This document shows, one piece after another, positions 9,676 to 22,764 of a stretch of 64,000 nucleotides of DNA; position 1 is the stretch's first letter, and each line of letters begins with the position of its first letter. Under the pieces are notes generated by a model, which searched no databases, was not told the DNA's origin, and saw nothing but the letters and a program-made list of their open reading frames with translations. This stretch comes from Neocallimastix lanati (nom. inval.). Its lineage: Eukaryota; Neocallimastigomycota; Neocallimastigomycetes; Neocallimastigales; Neocallimastigaceae. The DNA is taken from assembly GCA_016946835.1 (NCBI GenBank), contig JACVTC010000078.1:235001-299000 (forward strand), given 5' to 3'. The position numbers and the translations under genes were made by a program.

Positions 9676-10948
9676 AGCTTTATTTATTTATCATTTAAAA
9701 AAAAAGTTTTCAAGAATATATATATATATAATTAAAATAAACTTCAGATACATTATAATCTTTATTAACAATATAAAAGATCTATCAATTATATATATAT
9801 ATATATATCATTTTGAAATTAAAAACACAATTAACTTCAACACAATTATTTTTATTTAAAAATACATCATTAAAATTTTCTGTTTTTTGTTTTATGTTGT
9901 TTTTTATCAAATAATTTTTATTTTATTTTTATTTGCTTGCAATTATTTAAATAATTTTTTTTAATAGATGCAAAAAAAACTTATAAACAATATATTAATT
10001 TAATTTATTTTTTTTTTAAAAAAAAATTTTACATCATATTAATATTATTATTAATATGATATGAATAATAAATTATAAAAATGTTTTAATAAAATTAATT
10101 TTTATACTAACAATATTATATTTTATATCATTAGCAATTTTTTTTAATTAATTGATCAATTTTAAGTCATCTTCAAAAAGAAAATTATTATATACATTAA
10201 TTTTTTTAATGATTTCAAAAATTAATCAACTTTTTATTATATAAATTATTTACCATTTTTCCTTTGATATAAATATATTTATAAATGTATTATTTAATAA
10301 TATTAAACTAATAAAAATTAATTTCTAAAAATTTGACTACCTAACATTATTTTTAATTTTTTATATTATTGTTTATTTTTTTTTTTTTTGGTTTTGTTTT
10401 TTGATTTTATTTTTTTTTAATATTGTATTGAATTTTTTTATTTTAAAATATTATTTCTTTTTTTTAATAAAAAAAATAATATTATTTTATTTATTAACTC
10501 CCTATTAATTTATTATTTTTTATTTTTAAATTTTGTTATTATTGTTTATTATTATTTTTTTTTTTGGTTTTGTTATTAATTATTTTTTTTAAATATTTTG
10601 TTTAAATTAGTTTAATTATTATTAAGGCTGGTAAATATTTTTTTAAAATAACTTTTGAAATTATTTTATTTTCTTTTTTTAATAACTTAATTAGAAAAAA
10701 AGATAAATAGTATAATATATTTCTAATAAATATAAAAAGAACTAAATTATTATAATAAACACCAAAAAATATTATTGGTTTCTATAATAATTCTTTCTTT
10801 TTAATAAAATAATTAAATTACTCACTGATAAAAATATACGTTACTAACTTTCTTTTTTATAGTATATATAATTAAATATTTATATCATTTTTTTTTAATT
10901 TAAAAAAATGGTGATTTCATCTCCATTCCTCTCTAAGTATTAAATTAT
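9676..10948. other. AT-rich spacer, remnant of the older retroposon then low complexity
   Basis: Begins with the body of the retroposon into which the LINE inserted, and continues as AT-rich DNA with short TA-dinucleotide runs. No ORF or RNA gene is visible. The last part must contain the 3' UTR of the glycogenin gene. Confidence 0.5.
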
Positions 10949-12076
10949 TTAATGCTTACGAGTAGCAGAGGTTGGAATTCTGAAGGAATCATAGTTAGCA
11001 TGATTCTTCTTAATTGGAAGAGAGGTATCTTCTTCTAAATCTTTTTCAGTTAACTTCTTAACCTTAGTAGCAGAAACTAATTTTTGAGAATCAGTAAATT
11101 CATTTTCATTCCAATCGCAGTGATAATGAGCGAAGTCTGGAATTTGGTATCCACTACCTGTCTTCTTTGGAGCTTCGGATTTGAAACCACTACTTGGATA
11201 GTTAGAACGAACATTCCATCCAGAAACTGGACCAGTTTCAGTAGAGATAGATAAAATCTTGGCAATATTGTATTTATCAAAGATATCCCACCATTTTTGA
11301 ACAAGGGTGGTAGTTTGGTATGGGAATTCACTCTTTGGAACAATCTTACCATCAGAGAAACGGTCCCACTTCCATGGCTTCATTTCACCAATGAAGTGAA
11401 CAATAGCAATGCTTTGTTCGAATTGTTGGAAGGCTGGAAGATAAGAGTAAACTGAAGATGGTGTAACGTTGTAAACAAATGGTAAACGGTTGGTCTTGAA
11501 TGGACCTTCAGAAGATTGAGCCCAATTAGAGAAGAATTGATTTAATAAACCTTGGTCAGCACCATCAAAACTACCTTCAGATAAGGCCATAGTCATAAGG
11601 CCATCATAGATTGCCTTATTTGGCTTAGTAACAAAAACACCAGAATTGAAAATATCTGGCCAACCACAATCTGGAGCAGCAGCAAAATCAATGTCACCAT
11701 CAACATAGCTGAAAAGTTCATCAACATTGCGAGTAACAAGTACATCAGAATCGAAGAAAATGAAACGACTGTACTTAATAACATCTGGGTTCCAGACATG
11801 AACCTTAGTGAAAGTAATATCTAATTCAGAACGACCTAATAAATCAAGGTTCTTTTTGTCATTAGAGCGAATAGTGTCAACAAAAACAATGTCATTGAAA
11901 ACACTACGTAAGTGGTTAACGGAGTTTGGTGAAACATTGTCATTTGTGACAACAGCAACTAATGGGTATTTAGTACCATAAGCTCTTAATGAGTTGGCAA
12001 GAACAAGAGCACCTGGTACGTATGAATCAGAAGTTAAAAGGGTAACGTAACAGTAATTTTCTGGAGTAGCTGGCAT
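10949..12076 (-). CDS. Glycogenin, glycosyltransferase family 8
   Basis: One uninterrupted 375-codon ORF encodes a GT8 protein that primes glycogen synthesis by self-glucosylation with UDP-glucose in the cytosol. Visible features: an N-terminal nucleotide-binding start (YVTLLTSDSYVPGALVLANS), the Mn/UDP-sugar DxD in FFDSDVLV (Asp109, Asp111), FNSGVFV (143-149), DGADQGLLN (171-179), HFIGEMKPW (227-235), and 'VYSYLPAF' around Tyr210. That Tyr lines up with the self-glucosylated Tyr195 of mammalian glycogenin (ISIYSYLPAF), so auto-priming is probably retained. The C-terminal tail (about 300-375) is lineage-specific, and its last residues could carry the glycogen-synthase-binding segment, but I do not recognise it. 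Unlike most genes here it has no intron, and it uses noticeably more G/C-ending codons, suggesting high expression. Confidence 0.92.
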   Translation of the reverse strand: MPATPENYCYVTLLTSDSYVPGALVLANSLRAYGTKYPLVAVVTNDNVSPNSVNHLRSVFNDIVFVDTIRSNDKKNLDLLGRSELDITFTKVHVWNPDVIKYSRFIFFDSDVLVTRNVDELFSYVDGDIDFAAAPDCGWPDIFNSGVFVTKPNKAIYDGLMTMALSEGSFDGADQGLLNQFFSNWAQSSEGPFKTNRLPFVYNVTPSSVYSYLPAFQQFEQSIAIVHFIGEMKPWKWDRFSDGKIVPKSEFPYQTTTLVQKWWDIFDKYNIAKILSISTETGPVSGWNVRSNYPSSGFKSEAPKKTGSGYQIPDFAHYHCDWNENEFTDSQKLVSATKVKKLTEKDLEEDTSLPIKKNHANYDSFRIPTSATRKH

Positions 12077-15000
12077 TTTTATCTACAAATAATAAATATA
12101 AAATACAATTTTAAATATTTTTTTAAAAAAAAAAAATATTAGTTTTATATTATTTAAATTATTTATATATATATATATATTTTTATATATTATGTATTCA
12201 TTGTTTACTATTTATCAATATTTATCATTATAATATAATATAGTATTTTTATACAATCAATTATTAATTTACTAATAATTTAATAAATTATATATATAAT
12301 AATTTCATAATATACATCATTCTATTTGATAACATTATCAATAATACAAAAATAGTCAATAATATTAACCTTTTTTGTTATAATTTATTATATAAAAATT
12401 ATTGTTTAAAAGTTGTTTAGTTTTTTAGCTTTGTTTTTAAAAATAGTCACTTCACTTTTATTTAAAATATAAATAATAAAATTAGTTTATTTAAATTTGT
12501 ATATATTTTATTATTTTTATATTTTAAATTTTATTTTTTATTTATAACAGTTAAGTCTTTTTTTAACTTAATGTTTTTATTTTTATTTTTTATTTATAAA
12601 TTGCAATTAAATATTTATTTGTAAAGATTAAAATATTTTGGAAGGTAAAAATCTGTCTTTATATATTTTTTTTTTAATGCTATTTGTTATACTTTATTTT
12701 TTTATTTGATTTTTTTTTTTAATATAAATATTTTCTAAACTTTAATTATTATAAAAATAAATAATATTAAAAAATATATATTCATTTACATATTATACAA
12801 AAAAAAATATTAATTTAAATATAAAATATATTAAATTCCAATTTATTTAATTAATATTTTATTATTATTATAATTATTACCTCTATCTTTTTTTTTCTTT
12901 TTTTATTTTTTGAAGAAAAATTAAAAAAATAAAAATAAAAATATTTGATTTTATAATAATTAAATTAAAATTAAAAAAAAAAAAAAAAAAAAAAATTCAA
13001 TTATTGCACAAAAAAAAAAAAATATTATTATTCTTATTTTATTATAATGGAATTTATTAATCTTTTTTATTATTAAATTTTGATATAAAATTTTAACTTT
13101 TATATAACTATATAAAAGACCATTATATTATAATATATTTATTTATATATATAATAAATCAAAAAAAAAAAAAAAAAAAAAAAAAAAAGGAAAAATAAAA
13201 TACTATAAAAAAAAAAACTAAAAAATAAAAAAAAAAATACAGAGATTACTTATAATATATGTTATATTGTTTTTAATATATTAACCAGTAATAAAATAAT
13301 ATTCATAAGATTAAAAACCTTTAATTATTAAATAATTTATATTTTTATTATATAATATATATAATAATAAAAAAGGCAATATTAATAAAAAGTTTTCCAA
13401 TTTATTAAATATATCAAATAGTTTTTTATTTATTTTATTTTATTTTATTTTAATTAAATAGCTAATAAAAGGTATAACAATATATAATTCTTATGTATTA
13501 TTTCATTCTTAATTATATTTCATTTATTATAATTATTATTATTGTTATTGTTATTATTTTCTATTTAGTTTTTATCATATATTATTTTTCCTTTTCATTG
13601 CATTCATTTAATCTGTTCATTTTAAAATTTTATTTTATTTTGTTTAATGTGTCTATTAGAAATTAAATAAAATATAAAAAAGTAATAACTAATAAACAAA
13701 TATATTTCTTGAAATGTCAATATATATTCTAATTAATATTACCATTAAAAATAAAAGAAAATACAATAAGATAAAAAAAATAATTATGATTTAGCAATAA
13801 CAAATACATTGATGATATAAAAAATAATTATGATTTAGCAAAAACAAATACATTGTTAATATAAAAAAAATAAAGTAAAATAAATATTTCCAATTAAAAA
13901 ATTCTTCACCTTTAACATTAATTAAATGTAATAAACTAAATAATTAGTATTGTAAATTATCAAATTAGATATAAAACCAAAAAAATAGAGTAAGCCAATA
14001 TTTTTACTAATATTCTTTAATTGTAAATCTTTATGATCATACATAAATTAAAATAAAAGTACAATAATAAGTTTTTTTTTTTAATATAGATTATAGTATA
14101 ATCATATAATAAATAATTAATTAATTAATTGGCCAGTTTGTATAAGATTTTACTTCATTGTTAATAATAAAGCTTAACGAAATTTATAATATATATTACA
14201 TTAATACTCAATTAATATATAATATAAAAAAAATAAAATAAAATAAAAAAAGGAAAAAAAAAATTAATAATTTTTTTATATAATAATTTTAATATATGTT
14301 TTATTATTACTGTCAATTAAGATAATTTTATTTTAATAAATATTTTTCATTAAAAAATGAATTTTAGTAATAATATATAATAATAAAAGAAGTAAAATGT
14401 TAAAATATAATTAATTAATAATAAAATATAAAAAAAAAAAAAAAAAAAGTTAAAATAAAAATTAATAATCATTTTATTTAGATTTTATATAATATATAAT
14501 TTACTTTCTAAATCGATTAATAAAAATTAAAGTTTTTATAATTTAATTAATTTTTTATTATTAATACATAATATCATTTAAAAGATAAATTATTATTTGT
14601 CTTATGAAATGTATCACAATTTTTTTTCCAATTATTTATAAAAGATTTGATAGTATTAGTATAATCATTTACTCAAATAATGTACAATTTAAAAGTTTTC
14701 TTTAGTATATTAAAGAAACCGATTTATATGATTAACTATTTAAAAAAATTCAAAGATTTTTTTTTTAAAAAAAAAAAAAAAAATAGCATATCTATTATAA
14801 TAATCTAAAATTTTAAAAAAAATATATATATATTTTAATATGTAATTAAAAAATTGAATTTTTTCAAAAGCATTATATATTATAAATATAGTAAATTTAA
14901 TCGTAATATAAAGGATTACTTAATATTATATAATTTTAATTATATTTAATTTTCAATTATATATATATATTATTTATTTATATTTTATTTTATTTAAAAA

Positions 15001-16600
15001 TATATTGATTTATATATATATATTATTAATTTTTAAGTGTTTTTTTTTTTTTTTTTTTTTTTTAATAAAACAAATTACCATTTTAGTTAAATTAAAAATA
15101 TTTGACTTTTTTCAAAGTAAAAAAAAAAAATTATCAATATTAATAATATTAATAATAATAATAATAATTATAATAATAATAATAATAATATAAAAAAAAA
15201 TAGAATAAAATAAAAGAATTAAATATAAAGAATATCAAAAATTTACATTTAGTATTTATTATATAATTGTAGTTACAGAAAATTACTTTGTATTTTATGT
15301 TATATTAGAATATATTATTTATATATAAAAAATTATATTATTTGATATGAAAATATATCTTTTTTTGAAATTAATATTCTAACCATTAAAAAATTCAAAT
15401 AATAAATAAAATAAATAATAAATATCAAAATTATTTATCAAATCTATTTGTTAATATATTTATTTTGTAATAATAATAATTATATCTTAAAATTTATCAC
15501 TAAAACAAATAATATACACAGTTAAATAATATTTTACTATTTTACTTTAATAAAATTTTATATCACCTAAATTTTCTTTTATTATTGTTATTATTATTAA
15601 TTTCATTCTATTTTTATTATTTATATATGATTTTAACTATATAAAGCTTGTCGATTTGTTGATTTATTTTATTTATTTATTTATTTAACTTTGAAATGAA
15701 AAGCCGAAATAAGATTAAAAAGGGAAATGTTTTGAAAATAAATCCTAATTGTATATCTATTTTAATTATTTATGTTTGAATAAATGGTTCTTTATTGAAG
15801 AAATTTTATATCAAATGTTTTTTTTATTTATTACAATAAATCCTAAATATATTTTGTTTTTAGTTTATCTTTAGCTTAAATTAGTAACAATTATTATTAT
15901 TACTCAAAATAATACAATAATAATTATATATCTATTAATGTATTACTGTTTTAATTATTATTATCGTTACATTAAATATCATTTCATTGTTGAAATAATT
16001 ATTAACATTTTATTAATTACTTTCAAAGTATCCTTCATTCTTTTAATTTCCTTATTCTTTATTTTCTTTTTTTATTTATATATTTTTCAATATAAATTTC
16101 GCAGCATAATTAATTAATTTATTAATTAATACAATAAAAAATATTAGATCTTAAATATTTATTATAAAAATTAATTAATCATATATCAAATATAAAGTCT
16201 ATTATTATTTATTTAAATATTTTTATATAGGCATTTAAAAAAATTAATAATTAATATTCATAAATAAATAAAAAATTTTAGATAATTATATGAAATAAAT
16301 AATAATAAATCAAAAGAAAAAAAAAAAAAAAAAAAAAAAACGGTATATGCAGATTAAATTTTTTAAACTTTGTTATACAAATATTATAAATCTAAATAAA
16401 ATAACATATTATTTATTTATTGATAAAAAATATAGATAAATAGATAGATCAAAGAAATAGTAAAATCAATTGTAACAGATTGTTCTATTTCTCTATTTTT
16501 TTATCATTTTTTCACTTTTTTTGACTGATTTATTTTCTATTTTTGTTTTATTTTACTATTTCTTTTTTATTACTATTATTATTATTATTATTATTATTAT

Positions 16601-16631
<31 letters not shown>

Positions 16632-17233
16632 TGTAGTAGTATTCATATTAGTATTAGTATTATTCCTATTCTTCTTAACTCTATTAATTATTTATTAAGA
16701 GTTAATACTTAGAAGTAAAATTTGGAATTAATTTCTTCTATATTTGTATATATTAAAAGATTTTTCTTATTATTTTTTAGTTATTTATTTACTTATTTAT
16801 TCATTTATTCATTTACTATTGTTTATTATAACTAATATTAATATATATAATTATAATCATTCATTATGATTATCTTATAATATTTTATTAAAACGAATAT
16901 CATTAAATAATTATAATATTTTTCAAATATAAATAATTATAATAATATATAAGATTTGAATATATATTAATATAATATTTATACTATTCAACAAAAAAAA
17001 AAAGTAATTATACATAAAAAAAAATAAAAATGAAATTAAGATATTATAATATCATAATTTAAAGTTTTAATATAATTGATTTTAATTGATCTTCTATAAC
17101 ATTTAATACATTCGTTTAATATAATATATAGAACATATTAAGTATATTCAAATTTATATAATAAAATAAAAATTTAATAATAATTATAAAAAGAAAAAAA
17201 ATTTTTTTCAATAAAAAATTTAATAATAATTAT

Positions 17234-17271
<38 letters not shown>

Positions 17272-17853
17272 ATATTTAAAAGTTTTTTCAGTTATTAATA
17301 TTATAAATACATATAAAATGTTAAGCTAATATAAAATATATATAGATATATAGATATAGTTAATTCCTATTCAAAAACAATGATAATAATGATAACTAAA
17401 AAATATTAATAAACAAATTCTTTAAATATATATTTCTTACTCTATACTTTTATTACAAAATGTTGTGGGAAATGAATTTATAAAATATCTTTATTATGTA
17501 TTTTGATATACAATAAAATATTGTAATTGAACCTTAATTTTTTTGCTTTTTCTATTCTTTATAATTAAAATACAAAATAAAAAAAGTTATTAAAATATTA
17601 AAAAATAAAAAAACAAGTAAATAATAAAAAAAATTAATAATTGTAATATTATTTACTTTTTTATTTATGATAAATAATAAAATATTAAAAAAATTATCCT
17701 TATTATTTATTTATGATTTTCCATAATTATTAGAAAAAACTTTTTTAAGAAATAAAATAAAGTATAAGAAATAAAATTAAATAAAAAAAGTAAAAGAAAT
17801 AAAATAAAACAATAATTAATAATAAATAAGTAAATGTAAATACTATTAAAAAA

Positions 17854-17892
<39 letters not shown>

Positions 17893-17917
17893 TAGAATAT
17901 ATATACAATATAAAGTA

Positions 17918-17965
<48 letters not shown>

Positions 17966-19501
17966 CGAGAAATATTAAAATAAGACAAAAAAAGACTTTT
18001 TTTTTCAATAAAAAAAACTTCATATATTATAGCAAATATTTATGGCTAATTTATTAAATATTATCGTCTGAAAGTTCACATTTTAAAATTATCTCTATTT
18101 GCATTATCTATAATTTTATTTATTTATTTATTTATTTATTTACTTATTTATTTATTCATTCATTCATTCACTATTTAAATAAAAATACAGAAATTATAAA
18201 TTACAAAAAAATAAAATTTTTAAAATTTAATATTAATATAATAAACCTTATTTTTAATAAAATCCAAGATTATTTTAAAATATGAAATACACTTCATAAA
18301 TTATACAGAAAAAAAAATTATTCAATTTGTTAACAATTTTTGTTTTTAAAAAAAAATTAAATAATATCAATTCAAAGGATATTTTAATTTTTTAATAATT
18401 ATATTTTTATAATATTAATTATATAAGTTGTTTCGCTGTAAATAAATAACATTAAACAGAAAAAAAAAGCTAAATATTTAACTAATTACATGAAATAATT
18501 ACTTTCATATATATATAAAAACTTTAAAATTAATATTTAAATAATGATTTTTATTTCTAAATGAAACTACTTTTTAAACTATAAATAATTAAAATAATAA
18601 TGAACTTTTCTATTAAATACTAAAATAAAAAATTTTATAAATAACATATATTTCCATAACTATTAATAAAAATATGTTTATTTTAAATTTGTATATATTC
18701 ATTATATTTTCTGTTAAAATGACAGAAATATTGGGAAAAATATCAAATACTATTATAATTTCTTATTATTAATAAAATTATAACTATATTAAAAAAAAGT
18801 TTGATCTGATTAAATAAAATAAATATAATCATATTAAATTAATTTTCTTTTTATCATGATTTTTTTTAATTAAAAAGATTACATATATAATAGGTATAGC
18901 AAAAATTATAATTAAAAAGGATTCATTAAGATGTAATAGTACATGTTTATATATAATTAATATATTTCATAAATTAAATATGAATACTATTTTTTTAAAA
19001 GCTTAAAAACTTAAGGCGTAATTTATTTCATAATATATATATATATATGTATATATAATTCGTTTATCAAATATTAAAATATTATTTGATAAACTCTAAT
19101 TTTGTCATATAATAACTTTAAAGAACTTATTATTATTGATACTATTGTCATTATTAGAAAATAATAAGTTTTCTATGTGTACCTTTTCATTTAAAATGTT
19201 ATAATAAAAAAGAATAATATTGCAAATTATTAATTTTATAATTAATCACATAATATTATTATACCAACTAAACTGTAATTCTCCATAATTTAATTCAAAG
19301 AAAAGAAAAATTGTCAAAATCTTTTGATATAAGAAAATATATAAACCACCACAAAATTAAATATTATAGTATTTAACTTTATGGTTTTCTGTATATTTTT
19401 AAATTGATTTTCTTTTTATATTTTTATATAATTCAACCAATATATTTATATATTTTAATTTTAAAAGTATAAAATTAAAAAAAGAAAAAAATAAAATGAT
19501 T

Positions 19502-19532
<31 letters not shown>

Positions 19533-22500
19533 TTTTGAAATCTTAATTTAAAATCTTATTTTTAAGAACTTAATTTTTGGATATGAATGTGTTAAAGTTA
19601 TATATTCTAATATGTCTCGATAAAATTGGAAAAATATATATATACATATTTAAATATAATATAATAGAGTAATTTTTTTTCTATTTATAATAAGTAATAA
19701 TATATTATTAACAAATATGACATTAATGTTTCACTCTTTTTTATATAATATATATTATATAATTATAATATTTAGCTCAACTTAAAAAACATCTTAACTA
19801 ATTAATATATATTTATATTATTTATACAAAAATACCCTAATCAAGTTATATATTAACAGTTTATTCTATTGAATGAAATATTTAAATATTACTATATATT
19901 AGACTTCTCTCAAATATACAAATATAATATTTTTCTATCCATTTTAATATATAAATATTGATATTTAGTAAACAAATAAAGTTTATATTAATAATATAAA
20001 AAAAAAAAAAAGATGAAATTTTGAAATGGTTAAAGAATTAATATATTAAGAATCAGTTTTTAGACATTAAATAATATATTATATAATTATTTTTAAAGCT
20101 AATACTATAATATACTTCGGAAATTTTGAATAAAAAAAAAAAAGTATTCAATTAAGATACAGTGGAATAATTTATATATTATAAAAAATACATCATTAAT
20201 AAAATGGTTAGTATTATATATTTTATTCCTATATATATTATATAGTGTTCAAACTTAGTTCATATAAAAAAAAAAAAAAAAGTTGGAATAAAATTACTTA
20301 ATATATTTATATTAATATATATTTGGATATCATTTTACATAATACTTTTAATATATAAAATAAAATAAATAGTATTATATAATGAATTTTTATATTTAAA
20401 ACTTTGATAAAATATAGTTTAACGTATGTAATTATAATAAGAATAATATTAAAAACAATAGATATCTTTAAATATTAATGAAATACAAATGGATCATTTG
20501 TTAATAAATGTTAATTAAAACAAAATATACAGAAAAGCAAAATATAAATATATATATATATATAATATTCTGTTTTATTTAAAATATGTTAATATAATTA
20601 ATTATTCTATTATATTATGAATAGTTAAACTTTTTTTAATGAAATTGTAAATAAATTATATGAACTTTTACTAATTATATGAATAATGTTTAATAATAAT
20701 ATATATTGATTTGAATAAATATTTTATTTTAATTTTTATATTTATAATATGATTATATTGGATTATATAATATTTTACTATAATTATATATTATATTTTT
20801 ATATATAACAATAAATGGAAAAAAATAATTAAATAAATTATATTTTTCATCTATTGTGGTTTACAGTAAATAGATATATATATTGGAAGAATTATAGTAA
20901 ATCTTTGTATAATATTTATAAATAATATATATATATATAGTTAAAGTTATTGTTAGAGAAAATTATTTATTCAATTGTGGATAAATATATAGGATTAATA
21001 ATTTTATAATTTATTAGGAATATATATGATATATAATTATAATATCAATTATGTAATAAGAGAATATAATATTATTTTTATAAAAAAAGAAAGAGAAAAG
21101 AATAAAAATAAAAAAAATATATTTGAATAAATATTATAATGTTCTATATTAATATAATTAATAATTATAATAGAATTGATATTTTTAATATTTTATAATT
21201 ATTGAATATTAGTTTTTGTAATCATTTTCCTTTAGTATTAATTTAATCAACAATTTTAAAAAGTTTAATAAATTTTTAAAAAAAAATTTTTTTTTTCTTC
21301 TTTTAATTATATATTATTATTTTTTATTATAAGCTAAATAATATTTAATTTTATTATGCATTAGATTTAATTTACCCTTAAATAAATAAATAAATAAATA
21401 AATAAAATTATTAAAATTAATATTTCCTTGATTAATCTTTAAAAGGCATATAAAAAACATTTTAATAGCTTTTTTAAAAGAATAAATAATTTATATATAT
21501 ATATTTAATAATAGATTACAATCTAATTTAATATTATAAAAATTGAATATATTACTTCATTAATTATTTTTAATAATCAAAAATTTCCAAATTTGTAAAT
21601 TTAAAAAAAAAAAAAAAAAAGGTAATCATTTATATACTGAATTTTTAAAAGGTTAAATTTTACAAAAATTTACCATTTTTATTTAAATTAATTAAAAGGT
21701 TAAGTTAATTATAAAATATTTTAAAAAAATAAAATTTTTGAAAATGTTTTAATAAAAATTACTATATATTAATATTAATATTGTTATTTATTCATCTACT
21801 CTATTAATCTATTAATTTTTTTTCTTTTTTCATATAATAAATATTTATTATATATTCATTATCATAAATAAATATTATATTTAAAATAATAATTAACAAA
21901 AATTTAACTATTTTTTTTTTTAATAAAAGTATCTCTAGATATGAAGTTAATTATCATAATAGTTAATACTGTTATATTCTATATTACTATTTATTTTATT
22001 TTATTATTATTTTTATAAATGTCACTATTATTTTAATATATAATACATATTAATAATAAAACAAAATGTTTAAAATAATTTAAAATTATATATATATATA
22101 TATATATGTTAATCAAGATATACAGAAACTTTATTCAGAATACCATTTATAACTAATAAGATATTTCTTGGACTAAATGGTATAATGGATTTTTATTTTT
22201 ATTTTTACTTTTTTTATTTTTATTTTTTAAAAAGATAGCTAAATTAAATATTTGTAGAATTTTATATTCTTTATTACACTCATTCTTTTTGGAAAATATC
22301 TTTTAACTTAAGAAAGCTCGGTGTACATAATAAAGAACAGCAATATTAATATAATTCAAACTCCCTATAGTCTAATATTTTAAATTATTTTTCTTTTTAT
22401 TTATTTCATAAAACAACTATTTTATTATTAAAAATCTCTGACTAAAGAGTCATAAAATATTTTGAAAGTTCTTATATTTCAGAAAGGATAATTATTTGGT

Positions 22501-22630
22501 GAAAAAATATTTATTTTATTTCATTTATATTATATAAATATATATATTTCTCAAAAATATAAATATTTTGAAAACAATAAATTTTTGTCAAAGAAGAAAA
22601 TTTAATAATAAATTTTGATATGTAACTTTC
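12077..22630. other. 10.5-kb gene desert, extremely AT-rich
   Basis: Long AT-rich DNA made of poly-A/T tracts, TA runs and AAT/ATT/AGT microsatellites (for example 16566-16640). The only long open frames (such as 17707-18023 minus, mostly Phe) come from homopolymers. I see one two-copy tandem duplication (13771-13860). I find no gene, tRNA or rRNA signature on either strand. Very small genes could be missed at this composition. Confidence 0.6.
13771..13860 (+). repeat. Two-copy tandem duplication, unit about 45 bp
   Basis: Copies 13771-13816 and 13817-13860 share AATAATTATGATTTAGCA then ACAAATACATTG with three or four differences. Confidence 0.8.
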
Positions 22631-22755
22631 ATCAAAATTAAAAAGAAAGTACTTTTTGTTAATATACTTTTAGACGAAGTTGTTCTTATTCATCATAGAG
22701 TTCGTCAAGGTTGTCTCCTATCACTTATTCTATTTACTTTATTTATTTAAAAGAT
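22631..22755 (+). pseudogene. LINE RT fragment (motif B region), plus strand
   Basis: One plus-strand frame reads 'HRVRQGCLLSLILFTLFI' and then a stop. This corresponds to RT motif B (VRQGCPLSPILFNLFIND) of the LINE at 5542. The preceding residues (KVLFVNILLDEVVLIH) fit the segment before motif B. It is flanked by AT-rich DNA and abuts an oppositely oriented LINE fragment. Confidence 0.75.
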
Positions 22756-22764
22756 GTTTTTTTA

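Noticed and set aside
11077-11799. Minus-strand ORFs of 91 and 68 codons
   Set aside because: Alternative-frame shadows of glycogenin.
17707-18023. Two overlapping minus-strand ORFs rich in Phe
   Set aside because: They are translations of long poly-A/T tracts, with no domain and no compositional change from the surrounding desert.
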